From NCBI GenBank assembly GCA_016177875.1, contig JACOUL010000017.1:62001-126000 (forward strand): a stretch of 64,000 bases of DNA, read 5' to 3'. The notes under the pieces were generated by a model. It made no database searches. It had not been told where the DNA came from and was given only the letters and a program-made list of their open reading frames with translations. A program made the translations under genes and the position numbers. This stretch comes from Burkholderiales bacterium (GTDB lineage: Bacteria; Pseudomonadota; Gammaproteobacteria; Burkholderiales; Burkholderiaceae_D). The number at the start of each line of letters is the position of its first letter. The first letter of the stretch is position 1. Below, in pieces: positions 25,571 to 33,744 of the stretch.

Positions 25571-26935
25571 ATGTTTGAAAAAATCCTGATCGCCAACCGC
25601 GGCGAGATTGCTTTGCGTATCCAGCGCGCCTGCCGCGAAATGGGCATTAAGACGGTGGTGGTCCACTCCGAAGCCGACCGGGAAGCGAAGTACGTCAAGC
25701 TTGCGGACGAATCGGTATGTATTGGTCCGGCGCCTTCGTCCATGAGTTACTTGAATATGCCGGCAATTATTAGCGCCGCCGAAGTAACCGATGCTGAGGC
25801 CATCCATCCGGGCTATGGCTTTTTGTCCGAAAACGCCGACTTTGCCGAGCGCGTTGAGCAATCCGGCTTCGTCTTCATCGGTCCGCGCCCCGATTCGATT
25901 CGCATGATGGGCGACAAAGTCGCTGCCAAACACGCCATGATCAAAGCGGCGGTGCCTTGCGTGCCCGGTTCCGACGGCGCGTTGCCCGACGACCCCAAAG
26001 AAATCATCCGCATTGCACGCAAAGTCGGCTACCCCGTCATCATCAAGGCGGCCGGCGGCGGCGGCGGACGCGGCATGCGCGTAGTACATACCGAAGCTGC
26101 GCTGTTGAACGCGGTCACCATGACCAAGACCGAGGCGGGTGCCGCTTTCGGCAATCCGGAAGTCTATATGGAGAAGTATTTGGAAAATCCGCGTCACGTG
26201 GAAATCCAAGTGCTCGCGGATGAATTCAAAAACGCAATTTGGTTGGGCGAACGCGACTGCTCCATGCAGCGCCGCCATCAAAAAGTAATCGAGGAAGCAC
26301 CGGCACCCGGCATTCCGCGCAAGATCATCGAACGCATCGGCGACCGCTGCGCCGAAGCTTGCCGCAAGATGGGTTATCGCGGCGCAGGCACGTTTGAATT
26401 CTTGTACGAAAACGGCGAATTCTATTTTATTGAGATGAACACCCGCGTCCAGGTCGAACACCCCGTCACGGAAATGATTACCGGCGTGGATATCGTGCAG
26501 GAACAAATCCGCATCGCCGCCGGCGAAAAGCTGGGCTACCGCCAGCGCGACATCGTGTTGAACGGCCATGCCATCGAATGCCGCATCAATGCGGAAGATC
26601 CGTTCAAGTTCACACCATCTCCCGGCAAGATCACTGCTTGGCATGTGCCGGGCGGCCCCGGTGTCCGCGTCGACTCGCATGCCTATTCAGGTTATTTCGT
26701 TCCGCCTAACTATGACTCTATGGTCGGCAAAGTCATTACGTATGGAGCGACGCGCGATCAAGCGATTCGCCGCATGCAAATCGCCCTGTCGGAAATGGTG
26801 GTCGAAGGTATCCTGACCAATATCCCGCTGCACCGCGAGCTGATGGTGGATGCACGTTTTATTGAAGGCGGCACCAATATTCATTACCTGGAACAAAAGC
26901 TCGCCGGCCGCCCCGAACAATCTAAGAAGGGCTGA
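25571..26935 (+). CDS. accC: Biotin carboxylase subunit of acetyl-CoA carboxylase
   Basis: 454 residues. ATP-grasp enzyme that carboxylates biotin on AccB. N-terminal [20 protein letters not shown], the glycine-rich ATP lid [40 protein letters not shown] and [20 protein letters not shown] with the catalytic Glu/Asn/Arg are all present. Length is normal. It sits between accB and prmA, 9 bp before the latter, so accB-accC-prmA probably form one unit. Confidence 0.98.
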   Translation: MFEKILIANRGEIALRIQRACREMGIKTVVVHSEADREAKYVKLADESVCIGPAPSSMSYLNMPAIISAAEVTDAEAIHPGYGFLSENADFAERVEQSGFVFIGPRPDSIRMMGDKVAAKHAMIKAAVPCVPGSDGALPDDPKEIIRIARKVGYPVIIKAAGGGGGRGMRVVHTEAALLNAVTMTKTEAGAAFGNPEVYMEKYLENPRHVEIQVLADEFKNAIWLGERDCSMQRRHQKVIEEAPAPGIPRKIIERIGDRCAEACRKMGYRGAGTFEFLYENGEFYFIEMNTRVQVEHPVTEMITGVDIVQEQIRIAAGEKLGYRQRDIVLNGHAIECRINAEDPFKFTPSPGKITAWHVPGGPGVRVDSHAYSGYFVPPNYDSMVGKVITYGATRDQAIRRMQIALSEMVVEGILTNIPLHRELMVDARFIEGGTNIHYLEQKLAGRPEQSKKG

Positions 26936-26944
26936 GGCCGGCGG

Positions 26945-27877
26945 ATGAGCTGGACTGAAATCGTCATCGAAGTAGCACGGTCGCAAGCCGAGCCGCTGTC
27001 CGATGCCTTGATGGATGCCGGCGCATTGTCGGTGTCCGTTGAAGACGCTGACGAAGGCACCGCCGCCGAGCAACCTCTGTTTGGCGAACCCGGGATGGAG
27101 CCGGCCGAAGCGGCATGGGAAAGAAGCCGTGTGGTTGCCCTCGTAGCGGCCGATGCGAATCACACCGCGCTCGTGGCGGACGCGGTGCGCGCCGTCGACC
27201 TAAGCCTAGACCCCAACCAGGTGCGCTACACGATACGAGAAGTGGCTGATCAAGATTGGGTGCGGCTGACGCAATCGCAATTCGATCCCATCCATATCGG
27301 CAAAAATATTTGGGTCGTACCCAGCTGGCATGACGCGCCGGACCCAACCGCCTTGGTGCTCGAACTCGACCCGGGATTAGCGTTCGGAACCGGTAGCCAT
27401 CCCACTACGCGCCTGTGCATGGAGTGGCTGGAGGACGCGGCGCCAACGGGATTATCGATACTCGACTATGGTTGCGGCTCCGGTATTCTCGCCATGGTTG
27501 CCAAAAAATTGGGGGCGAATCGCGTCGTCGGCGTTGATATCGACCCCCAGGCCATTGAGGCAGCCCGCTATAACAGCCAGCGCAACGGCTGTGAAATCGA
27601 CTATTATTTGCCGGAACCATTCACCCAATCTCTACCCGACGCTCGTTTCGATATCGTGGTTGCCAATATTCTTTCCAGCCCATTGAAATTAATGGCGCCG
27701 ATGCTGTGTAAACGCATCGCCCCCAATGGCCGGCTGGTGCTGTCTGGAATATTAAGCCGACAAGCAGATGAGGTCGCCGCTGCCTATGCGCCATTTCTAT
27801 CTTTGCAAGCGTGGGCGGAGCGTGAAGGCTGGGTTTGCTTGTCCGGCAAACTAGGTGCTCCGTTACCGGGTAACTGA
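26945..27877 (+). CDS. prmA: Ribosomal protein L11 methyltransferase
   Basis: 310 residues. The N-terminal L11-recognition domain starts [20 protein letters not shown]. The AdoMet-dependent methyltransferase domain has [20 protein letters not shown], motif I in [40 protein letters not shown], and motif IV in [15 protein letters not shown] (NxLxxPL type). It trimethylates L11 on the ribosome or as free protein. It follows accC closely, and a zinc-ribbon membrane protein gene starts 2 bp after it. Confidence 0.97.
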   Translation: MSWTEIVIEVARSQAEPLSDALMDAGALSVSVEDADEGTAAEQPLFGEPGMEPAEAAWERSRVVALVAADANHTALVADAVRAVDLSLDPNQVRYTIREVADQDWVRLTQSQFDPIHIGKNIWVVPSWHDAPDPTALVLELDPGLAFGTGSHPTTRLCMEWLEDAAPTGLSILDYGCGSGILAMVAKKLGANRVVGVDIDPQAIEAARYNSQRNGCEIDYYLPEPFTQSLPDARFDIVVANILSSPLKLMAPMLCKRIAPNGRLVLSGILSRQADEVAAAYAPFLSLQAWAEREGWVCLSGKLGAPLPGN

Positions 27878-27879
27878 CG

Positions 27880-29265
27880 ATGGCGCTCGCGACTCAATGC
27901 CCTCATTGCCAAACTGTATTCAGGGTCGCGGCAGACCAGTTGAAGCTGCGCTCTGGTTTAGTTCGCTGCGGTTCTTGCAAGCAGATCTTTAATGGCATTG
28001 AGCATTTAGTTCCGCAAGAAGGTAGCCAGCCCCCCGCTGCCAAGCCGGCTTCCATATCCCCGGCCGCACCCGCGTCTGCTCCCGCAACTGAACCCGCATC
28101 GCCGCCTTCTCCGGTGCCCGCTCCTGTTCCGATTGCAAATATTGCTCCCGCCCCGCCTGCTCCGGTCGCCGCCTCACCTGCGGCATCGACCTCGGGACTG
28201 GATTTTGTTCCTTTGGATGGAAGCGATGCACTGTCGACGACTGAGTCGGCGCCTCCCGCTCCCCCCCCTGTCATGGATGCCTCTGAGCCAGCGCATTTTC
28301 CGCGAGCTGAGCCGGAACCGGAAGATCCGCTGCAGCCAGTGACAATCATGAATATGCTGGAGGAGGAAGAACAGGAAAATGAATCTGCCGCCGAACCAGC
28401 GACTCCTGTCGAGCGGGATGAAATCGTTTTAGAAACGCCCGCCCAAGAACCGCCGGCAATCGAAGCAACAGCGGCAGATTCGGAAAAAGCACCTGCCGAA
28501 CCCGAACCGTCAATCGCGGAACATGCTTCGTATGTGCCCCCGCCTCCCTTGCCGATCGAAACAGAAGATGAACACGTACCGGAAGGATTCGACGACGACG
28601 ATGAGGCAGTCGATACTGCGACCACCGCAGTTGCTGAAGAAGAGATTAAAAGTAGCGTTATTAACAAACAAGTCGTTCCGGCTGCACCGCAAGAGGAATC
28701 CGACGAACCCGAAGAAGAAATTGAAGAAACTGAGGGGTATGAACCCAGTTTCGTCACACGTGACAAGCGACGTCAGCGCTTCCGCAGGATTTCACGTGTC
28801 TTTATGTCGCTTTGCTCTCTTATCCTGTTGCTTGGCTTAGCGGCGCAGGGAGCATACATTTTCCGCAATCAATTGGCCGCCTTATATCCGCAAACTAAGC
28901 CACTGTTAGCCGAGCTGTGCCTGGTCGCCGGCTGTCAGGTGAAATTGCCCGCGCAAATTGATATGGTGTCGATCGAGTCTTCAGAACTGCAGGCTGCGGC
29001 GCCGAATAAGAATGTATTTACCCTCACCGTGTTATTGCGAAATCGAAGCGCGGTCGCACAAGCTTGGCCGGATATTGAACTGACCCTCAATGATGGCAAT
29101 GAAAAGCCCGTGGCAAGGCGCGTGCTGAAGCCGCGCGATTACCTCCTGACCACGCAAGAATCCGTAAAAGGATTGACGGCCAATTCCGAGCAAGCGGTCA
29201 AACTCACGTTTGAGCTGGACCAGCTGAAGGCATCGGGCTATCGCGTTTATTTGTTTTACTCCTGA
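27880..29265 (+). CDS. Zinc-ribbon / DUF3426 single-pass membrane protein with acidic linker
   Basis: 461 residues. The N-terminal MJ0042-type zinc ribbon has two CxxC knuckles (Cys7/10 in TQCPHCQTVFRV and Cys30/33 in LVRCGSCKQIF). About 265 residues of low-complexity Pro/Ala/Glu-rich sequence follow, increasingly acidic toward the membrane. One membrane helix is at about 306-327 (MSLCSLILLLGLAAQGAYIF), and the C-terminal DUF3426 domain contains LLAELCLVAGCQVKLPAQID, probably periplasmic. The family is often found next to prmA in betaproteobacteria; its function is unknown. Presumably the ribbon stays in the cytoplasm. Confidence 0.92.
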   Translation: MALATQCPHCQTVFRVAADQLKLRSGLVRCGSCKQIFNGIEHLVPQEGSQPPAAKPASISPAAPASAPATEPASPPSPVPAPVPIANIAPAPPAPVAASPAASTSGLDFVPLDGSDALSTTESAPPAPPPVMDASEPAHFPRAEPEPEDPLQPVTIMNMLEEEEQENESAAEPATPVERDEIVLETPAQEPPAIEATAADSEKAPAEPEPSIAEHASYVPPPPLPIETEDEHVPEGFDDDDEAVDTATTAVAEEEIKSSVINKQVVPAAPQEESDEPEEEIEETEGYEPSFVTRDKRRQRFRRISRVFMSLCSLILLLGLAAQGAYIFRNQLAALYPQTKPLLAELCLVAGCQVKLPAQIDMVSIESSELQAAAPNKNVFTLTVLLRNRSAVAQAWPDIELTLNDGNEKPVARRVLKPRDYLLTTQESVKGLTANSEQAVKLTFELDQLKASGYRVYLFYS

Positions 29266-29273
29266 GACTCATC

Positions 29274-30206
29274 ATGACTTCCCTTATCTGCGGTTCGCTC
29301 GCATTTGACTCCATCATGTCCTTTGGCGGGCGTTTTTCCGAGGCGCTCCTGGCTGATCAGCTGCACAAGATCAACGTCGCCTTCCTGGTGCCCGAAATGC
29401 GCCGCGAGTTCGGTGGATGCGCCGGCAATATCGCCTACAACCTGAAGCTGCTGGAGGGCGACCCTCTCATCATGGCGACCATCGGCAAAGACGGGGCGCC
29501 CTATCTTGATCGATTGGAACAGCTTGGCATTTCGACGCGGGCGATCAAGACCATCGATTCGTCCTATACGGCCCAAGCCTTCATTACGACCGACAACGCC
29601 AACAATCAAATTACCGCCTTTCACCCTGGCGCCATGACGTTCTCGCATCAAAATACGGTTGCTTCGGCCGGCACGGTCAAGCTGGCAATCATTGCACCGG
29701 ACGGCCGCGACGGCATGCTGCAGCATGCGGACGATTGCGTGACTGCCGATATTCCTTTCATCTTTGATCCAGGCCAAGGCCTGCCGATGTTCAATGGCGC
29801 CGAACTGCTTCACTTCATCGAACTTGCTAGTTACGTGGCGGTCAATGATTACGAAGCCGAGCTGTTGGTCGAACGCACCGGTTTAGATCTTGGAAAAATT
29901 GCGCAACGAGTCAAGGCATTAATCGTTACTCGAGGAGAATTAGGCGCAGATATCTTCGTCAAAGATGAACGTTTAGTGATTCCCGCAGTTCCGGTTGAAC
30001 ATGCGCTGGACCCGACCGGCTGTGGTGATGCCTTTCGCGCCGGTGTGCTTTACGGTTTGACCAATGATTTCGACTGGCCTACCACGGGCCGCTTAGGCAG
30101 CTTGATGGGCGCAATCAAAATCGGCCACCAAGGCGCGCAAAATCATGTGCTGTCGCGCGAAGAAATTGACGACCGTTTTGAGCGAGCATTCGGTTATCGC
30201 TTTTAA
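29274..30206 (+). CDS. PfkB-family sugar/nucleoside kinase (adenosine kinase-like)
   Basis: 310 residues of the ribokinase superfamily. N-terminal SLICGSLAFDSIMSF, then RREFGGCAGNIAYNLKLLEG (the di-Gly substrate loop), and the C-terminal signature DPTGCGDAFRAGVLYGL, where the catalytic base Asp sits in GCGD. The FGGCAGNIAYNL segment is closer to adenosine/ribokinase-like members than to fructokinase. The substrate cannot be fixed from sequence. The gene starts 8 bp after the DUF3426 gene, so it probably shares its transcript. Confidence 0.92.
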   Translation: MTSLICGSLAFDSIMSFGGRFSEALLADQLHKINVAFLVPEMRREFGGCAGNIAYNLKLLEGDPLIMATIGKDGAPYLDRLEQLGISTRAIKTIDSSYTAQAFITTDNANNQITAFHPGAMTFSHQNTVASAGTVKLAIIAPDGRDGMLQHADDCVTADIPFIFDPGQGLPMFNGAELLHFIELASYVAVNDYEAELLVERTGLDLGKIAQRVKALIVTRGELGADIFVKDERLVIPAVPVEHALDPTGCGDAFRAGVLYGLTNDFDWPTTGRLGSLMGAIKIGHQGAQNHVLSREEIDDRFERAFGYRF

Positions 30207-30230
30207 GAAAGCTTCATGTGAGGAGGCGGA

Positions 30231-30515
30231 ATGCAGCTGCCCCGGATTGTTGCTTTCTTTCTCTGCGTAATTTCCATGCAGTCGGCATGCGGGGGCCTGA
30301 TGAATTCATCTGCGTCGCCGTTCTCCACAACCCAAGGCGTAAGCTTGGCCAGGACCGGGATCATCGTCGATATTCGTGAAAATAAAGAGATAAGCGTAAA
30401 GTTCGAGAATGCTAGGGTCGAGCTTTACCCGCTTGATTCCACTGCCGGATTTCACGTCGGCGACACGGTTAAAGTCATCGAGAATCGCGGTCGAGTTCAG
30501 CTTTTACGGCAATAA
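30231..30515 (+). CDS. Small putative lipoprotein, function unknown
   Basis: 94 residues. The N-terminal hydrophobic stretch IVAFFLCVISMQSAC is a possible lipoprotein signal with Cys20 as the lipidation site (SAC; the -3 residue Gln is not ideal). The mature part is a short beta-rich domain, TGIIVDIRENKEISVKFENA ... FHVGDTVKVIENRGRVQLLR, with alternating hydrophobic residues that resemble a small barrel. An AGGAGG ribosome site lies 5 nt before the ATG. The last 12 bp overlap the convergent yggU gene. I do not recognise the family. Confidence 0.75.
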   Translation: MQLPRIVAFFLCVISMQSACGGLMNSSASPFSTTQGVSLARTGIIVDIRENKEISVKFENARVELYPLDSTAGFHVGDTVKVIENRGRVQLLRQ

Positions 30516-30803
30516 AGCTTTTTCGACTGCTGCGACGCTCAGCCCAGGCGCCGTTACTTCCAGCATCTTGCGTCTGCTTGTATGTCCATGAGTGATGCTG
30601 ACGGCGCTTTTCGGAACGTCCAACCTATCCGCGATAAAGCGAATCAGCGCCTCGTTCGCCTTACCTTCAATCGGCGGCGCTTGTAGACGAAGCTTCAAAG
30701 CGTCCTCCAATACGGCAATCGCTTCACTTTTTTTGGCGTTGGGCATGATTTGCACCGTGAGGCGTATTCCCTTGGTCGACACACTGCACCAAGGTTTACT
30801 CAT
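30504..30803 (-). CDS. YggU/DUF167 family protein
   Basis: 99 residues. The pattern IRLTVQIMPNAKKSEAIAVL, LKLRLQAPPIEGKANEALIR and VSITHGHTSRRKMLEV is the UPF0235/YggU signature (P-x-A-k..., apP.eGkAN..l). Small cytoplasmic protein, no established activity. It overlaps the stop of yggT by 4 bp. The yggT-yggU pair is widespread in proteobacteria, often after proC, which is absent here. Confidence 0.93.
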   Translation of the reverse strand: MSKPWCSVSTKGIRLTVQIMPNAKKSEAIAVLEDALKLRLQAPPIEGKANEALIRFIADRLDVPKSAVSITHGHTSRRKMLEVTAPGLSVAAVEKALLP

Positions 30804-31342
30804 ATCCCTAATAACATGAGTCGTCCTATCAGCTGCATGCCGATTTGCAGCAAGATCAGCACGACAAATGACGAGAAATCGATTCCACCCACGAGCGGGA
30901 TGACGCGGCGAAATGGACGCAAGAGAGGGTCATTCAACGCACCAACAAACGGCGCGAGCGGTGCGTGCGGATTAATCCAGCTGAAAATCACTTCCAGCAC
31001 GATTAAGCCAGTCAACCCATACAAACACCAAAGGAACAGGCGCAACAGGGATTGAATCAAAACCGCTTCAACGGAAATGAACCCTAATATCTCCAGCTTG
31101 ATTGCCGTCGCTAACGCAACAATCAGAAAAGCACCGATTAGGCTGGCCCAATCATATCCGCCGATACCGGGAATAATCCTGCGTAAAGGCTTAACCAGCC
31201 AGTCGGACAACTGAAACGTGAACTGAGCGACTGAGATAGGAGGACGCACTCGCACTGCCTGCATCCAAAAACGGAGCAACAATACACCGGCCAGCACACC
31301 AGCAATGGCATCGATGATCAAGGTAAAAATACCGAACAGCAC
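30800..31342 (-). CDS. YggT family integral membrane protein
   Basis: 180 residues with four to five hydrophobic helices in two similar halves. Each half has the YggT pattern (FRFW or LRPFRRVIP.....D.S..v): LLRFWMQAVRV...LVKPLRRIIPGIGGYDWASL, and later DPLLRPFRRVIPLVGGIDFS. Located in the inner membrane; function unclear, although homologues have been linked to cell division, osmotic tolerance or cytochrome assembly. It follows the terminator of the H1-like gene, so it needs its own promoter. Confidence 0.93.
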   Translation of the reverse strand: MLFGIFTLIIDAIAGVLAGVLLLRFWMQAVRVRPPISVAQFTFQLSDWLVKPLRRIIPGIGGYDWASLIGAFLIVALATAIKLEILGFISVEAVLIQSLLRLFLWCLYGLTGLIVLEVIFSWINPHAPLAPFVGALNDPLLRPFRRVIPLVGGIDFSSFVVLILLQIGMQLIGRLMLLGI

Positions 31343-31369
31343 TTACCCATCCTTTCAACACATCAAATA

Positions 31370-31406
31370 AAAAACCCGCCGTACGACGCGAAGTCATACA
31401 GCGGGC
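31370..31406 (-). terminator. Intrinsic terminator of the H1-like gene
   Basis: On the minus strand CCCGCTGTA pairs with TACGGCGGG (9 bp, one G-U) around a 13-nt loop and is followed by six T. It lies 41 bp after the stop codon of the H1-like gene at 31448 and ahead of yggT. Confidence 0.9.
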
Positions 31407-31447
31407 ATTGTGCCCGAACTTAATCAGGCTTCCAAGCGTAGCCTGGA

Positions 31448-31975
31448 TTACGGACGGGTGCCGGTCGGAAACGGCCAAGCCGCTGCCGGGTTCAACACCG
31501 TCTTGACTACGGGAGCTGCAGCCGGTTTGGCAGCAGGCTTCTTCGCAGCCGGCTTTTTGGCAGCTTTCTTAGCAGCCGGTTTTTTCGCAGCTTTCTTGGC
31601 GGCCGGCTTTTTAGCGGCTGCCTTCTTGGCTGCAGGCTTCTTAGCTGCTGCTTTCTTGGCGGCAGGCTTCTTCGCAGCGGCTTTCTTCGGTGCTGCTTTC
31701 TTAGCTGCTGCTTTCTTCGGTGCTGCCTTCTTAGCTACCGGCTTCTTAGCTGCTGCCTTTTTCGGTGCTGCTTTCTTGGCTGCTGCTTTCTTCGGTGCTG
31801 CTTTCTTAGCTACCGGCTTCTTGGCTGCTGCTTTCTTCGGTGCTGCTGCTTTCTTAGCTACCGGCTTCTTAGCTGCTGCCTTTTTCGGTGCTGCTTTCTT
31901 AGCTGCCGGTTTCTTAGCTGCTGCTTTCTTGGCAGCGGGTTTTTTCGCTGCGGGTTTCTTTGCTGCTGTTGCCAT
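31448..31975 (-). CDS. Histone H1-like Lys/Ala/Pro repeat protein
   Basis: 175 residues, almost entirely degenerate repeats of the AAKKPAAKK / [10 protein letters not shown] type, resembling the C-terminal tail of eukaryotic H1 and the AlgP/BphH-like proteins of proteobacteria. Only the last ~25 residues ([20 protein letters not shown] region) break the pattern. Expected to be a basic, disordered DNA-compacting protein. The ATG is preceded by AAGGAG, 7 nt upstream. The coding DNA is itself a repeat array, so length can vary by slippage. It has its own terminator, and a hairpin-rich leader lies upstream. A second H1-like protein is encoded at 43481. Confidence 0.9.
   Translation of the reverse strand: MATAAKKPAAKKPAAKKAAAKKPAAKKAAPKKAAAKKPVAKKAAAPKKAAAKKPVAKKAAPKKAAAKKAAPKKAAAKKPVAKKAAPKKAAAKKAAPKKAAAKKPAAKKAAAKKPAAKKAAAKKPAAKKAAKKPAAKKAAKKPAAKKPAAKPAAAPVVKTVLNPAAAWPFPTGTRP
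31541..31955 (-). repeat. Tandem degenerate repeats coding for KKPAAKK-type units
   Basis: The H1-like gene is a minisatellite-like array. Blocks such as GCTGCTTTCTT(A/C)GGTGCTGC and TTCTTAGCTACCGG (plus-strand reading) recur many times in a row with small differences. Because units are multiples of three, expansion or contraction would usually keep the frame. Confidence 0.85.
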
Positions 31976-32106
31976 TTTGTTTCTCCTTCACGTGATAGGT
32001 AAATCACTAGACTAAAGTGGAAACCCGCTTGGCTCATCGCGATGACCCAGGCGGATTATTCATCGGCACAAGCAAGCTTCTGTTTGCGCTAATGAATTCG
32101 GCACCA

Positions 32107-32158
32107 GCTGAACTGCTGCATCCCCTCGAGAGCCTAAGCTCATATGCAGCACTTCAGC
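32107..32158. repeat. 15-nt inverted repeat with one mismatch
   Basis: Left arm 32107-32121 begins GCTGAAC and ends TGCAT; right arm 32144-32158 begins ATGCAGCA and ends TTCAGC. Fourteen of 15 positions pair (one C/C mismatch at the seventh position). The 22-nt loop contains a further GAGC/GCTC hairpin. It lies 132 bp upstream of the H1-like start codon, between that gene and the nrdB terminators. Confidence 0.75.
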
Positions 32159-32246
32159 CATCTGGACTGTGCGTCTTGCGCGGTTTCTGTGCCGCGCAAA
32201 GAGGCCATGCAAAGCATGTGGCGCGATAAAACCGCGCTTACAGCCC

Positions 32247-32275
32247 AAAAAAAACGCCGGCGATTAAGCCAGCGT
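32247..32275 (-). terminator. Intrinsic terminator (distal of two) after nrdB
   Basis: On the minus strand ACGCTGGC pairs with GCCGGCGT (8 bp, one G-U) around a 6-nt loop, followed by eight T. It is the second terminator-like structure downstream of nrdB. Confidence 0.88.
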
Positions 32276-32314
32276 CGGAATTCTGTTTCAAAAAGATAAA
32301 ACCGTTTTTCAAAG

Positions 32315-32354
32315 AAAAAGCCGCCTTACCCGACATCGTCAGGTTCAGCGGCTT
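32315..32354 (-). terminator. Intrinsic terminator (proximal of two) after nrdB
   Basis: On the minus strand AAGCCGC pairs with GCGGCTT (7 bp). The interior can pair further (CCTGAC with GTCGGG, imperfect), and a short T-run with one C follows. It lies about 125 bp after the nrdB stop codon. Confidence 0.75.
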
Positions 32355-32480
32355 AATCTGGTCAGATCGGTTCGTTCGTCTACTGTCCATTAACTTTGGT
32401 AGTGCCTTTCAATGTCGCATCCCGCGACGGCTATTCTTTTTACTACCTGCTCTTCAACTTGGATCACGTGCTTCGGTTAC

Positions 32481-33674
32481 TCATTCCCAGCTAAGGGCGC
32501 CACCGGTTTGGTATTCGATCACACGTGTCTCGAAAAAGTTTCGCTCCTTCTTCAGATCGATCATCTCGCTCATCCATGGGAAGGGATTCTCTTCCTGGGC
32601 AAACAATGTTTCGAGACCGATCTGCTGTGCGCGGCGATTAGCGATGAATCGCAAGTACCCTTTAAACATCGGCGCATTCAATCCGAGTACTCCACGCGGC
32701 ATTGTATCCTCTGCGTAGCGATATTCCAACTCTACTGCACGTAAAAACAACGCTTTGATCTCTTCGCGGAATGCAGGCGTCCACAAATGCGGGTTCTCCA
32801 TCTTGATCGAGTTGATCAAATCGATCCCGAAATTGCAGTGCATCGACTCGTCGCGCAAGATGTATTGATACTGCTCCGCTGCACCCATCATCTTGTTCTG
32901 ACGACCGAGCGCAAGGATCTGCGTGAAGCCGACATAGAAGAACAAGCCCTCCATCAGGCAGGCGAATACGATCAGCGACTTCAACAACTTCTGATCATTC
33001 TCAAGGGTGCCGGTGGTGAATGAAGGATCGGTCAGCGTGTCGATGAAGGGAATCAGGAACTCGTCCTTGTCGCGAATCGATGCCACCTCGTGATAGGCGT
33101 TAAAGATTTCGCCCTCGTCCAGGCCGAGCGACTCGACGATGTACTGATATGCATGCGTGTGAATCGCTTCTTCAAACGCCTGGCGCAGCAGGTACTGACG
33201 GCATTCCGGCGCCGTGATGTGGCGGTAAGTGCCCAGCACGATATTGTTGGCGGCCAGCGAATCGGCGGTGACGAAAAAACCGAGGTTGCGCTTGACGACG
33301 CGGCGCTCGTCTTCGGTCAAACCATTCGGGTTCTTCCACAGCTCGATGTCGCGCTGCATGTTGATTTCCTGCGGCATCCAGTGGTTGGCGCAGCCGGCCA
33401 GGTATTTGTCCCAGGCCCACTTATATTTGAAGGGCACCAGTTGGTTGACATCAGTCTGGCCGTTGATGATGCGCTTATCGGCGGCATTCACGCGCCGCTT
33501 TTCGCCGCCGGGAACCTCATCCGGTTTAGCGACCAGCGCCGGATGCAATGCTACATCGGGCAACGCCGATTGCGGACGTGCGGGTGCGACGGGTTCGAGC
33601 CGCGGCTGCTGCTGTGGCATGGGCAGCGGCATTACTTTGGCGGTAGGGGTGACTTCTTCGTCCCAGTTCAGCAT
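32481..33674 (-). CDS. nrdB: Class I ribonucleotide reductase, beta (radical) subunit
   Basis: 397 residues. Ferritin-like di-metal protein that holds the tyrosyl radical. Metal ligands and radical site are visible: the Asp in [10 protein letters not shown], and [17 protein letters not shown], in which Glu, His (+3) and Tyr (+7) reproduce the spacing of E. coli Glu115/His118/Tyr122, so the radical Tyr is kept (unlike the Phe of Chlamydia). Further ligands sit in [18 protein letters not shown]. The N-terminal ~60 residues are Pro/Gln-rich and probably flexible. The C-terminal tail ends in TGGALSWE, a possible NrdA docking peptide. It lies 70 bp downstream of nrdA and has two terminators after it. 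Confidence 0.96.
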   Translation of the reverse strand: MLNWDEEVTPTAKVMPLPMPQQQPRLEPVAPARPQSALPDVALHPALVAKPDEVPGGEKRRVNAADKRIINGQTDVNQLVPFKYKWAWDKYLAGCANHWMPQEINMQRDIELWKNPNGLTEDERRVVKRNLGFFVTADSLAANNIVLGTYRHITAPECRQYLLRQAFEEAIHTHAYQYIVESLGLDEGEIFNAYHEVASIRDKDEFLIPFIDTLTDPSFTTGTLENDQKLLKSLIVFACLMEGLFFYVGFTQILALGRQNKMMGAAEQYQYILRDESMHCNFGIDLINSIKMENPHLWTPAFREEIKALFLRAVELEYRYAEDTMPRGVLGLNAPMFKGYLRFIANRRAQQIGLETLFAQEENPFPWMSEMIDLKKERNFFETRVIEYQTGGALSWE

Positions 33675-33713
33675 GACGGATCCTTGTCCTGAGTTGTTCT
33701 AGTGTATTCAAGT

Positions 33714-33739
33714 TTTCCCGATGCGCGAGCATCGGGAAA
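33714..33739 (-). repeat. Strong intercistronic hairpin between nrdA and nrdB
   Basis: TTTCCCGATGC and GCATCGGGAAA form a perfect 11-bp inverted repeat with a 4-nt loop, starting five bases after the nrdA stop. No T-run follows on the minus strand, so it does not look like a terminator; mRNA stabilisation or processing is the likelier role. Confidence 0.75.
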
Positions 33740-33744
33740 CCCGT

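Larger units (their letters stand above)
31976..32480. other. 505-bp gene-free region: H1-gene leader, hairpin cluster and two nrdB terminators
   Basis: From the nrdB side this stretch holds two minus-strand terminators (32315-32354, 32247-32275). A cluster of inverted repeats follows: GCGCG/CGCGC (32221-32237), CATGC/GCATG (32206-32218), TTGCGCGG/CCGCGCAA (32176-32199), and 15-nt arms with one mismatch (32107-32158). About 130 bp with the H1-gene ribosome site complete it. No ORF with convincing coding character is seen. The region just after the nrdB stop (32360-32480) shows nothing I recognise. Confidence 0.6.

Noticed and set aside
31410..32015. Long plus-strand ORF rich in Ala/Phe opposite the H1-like gene
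   Set aside because: It is the antisense reading of the Lys/Ala repeat codons. It has no ribosome site and no homology pattern, while the minus-strand gene has an RBS and a terminator.
32060..32248. 62-codon minus-strand ORF in the nrdB/H1-like gap
   Set aside because: It lies across four inverted repeats and a terminator, has no ribosome site and no recognisable motif; a structured RNA explains the region better.
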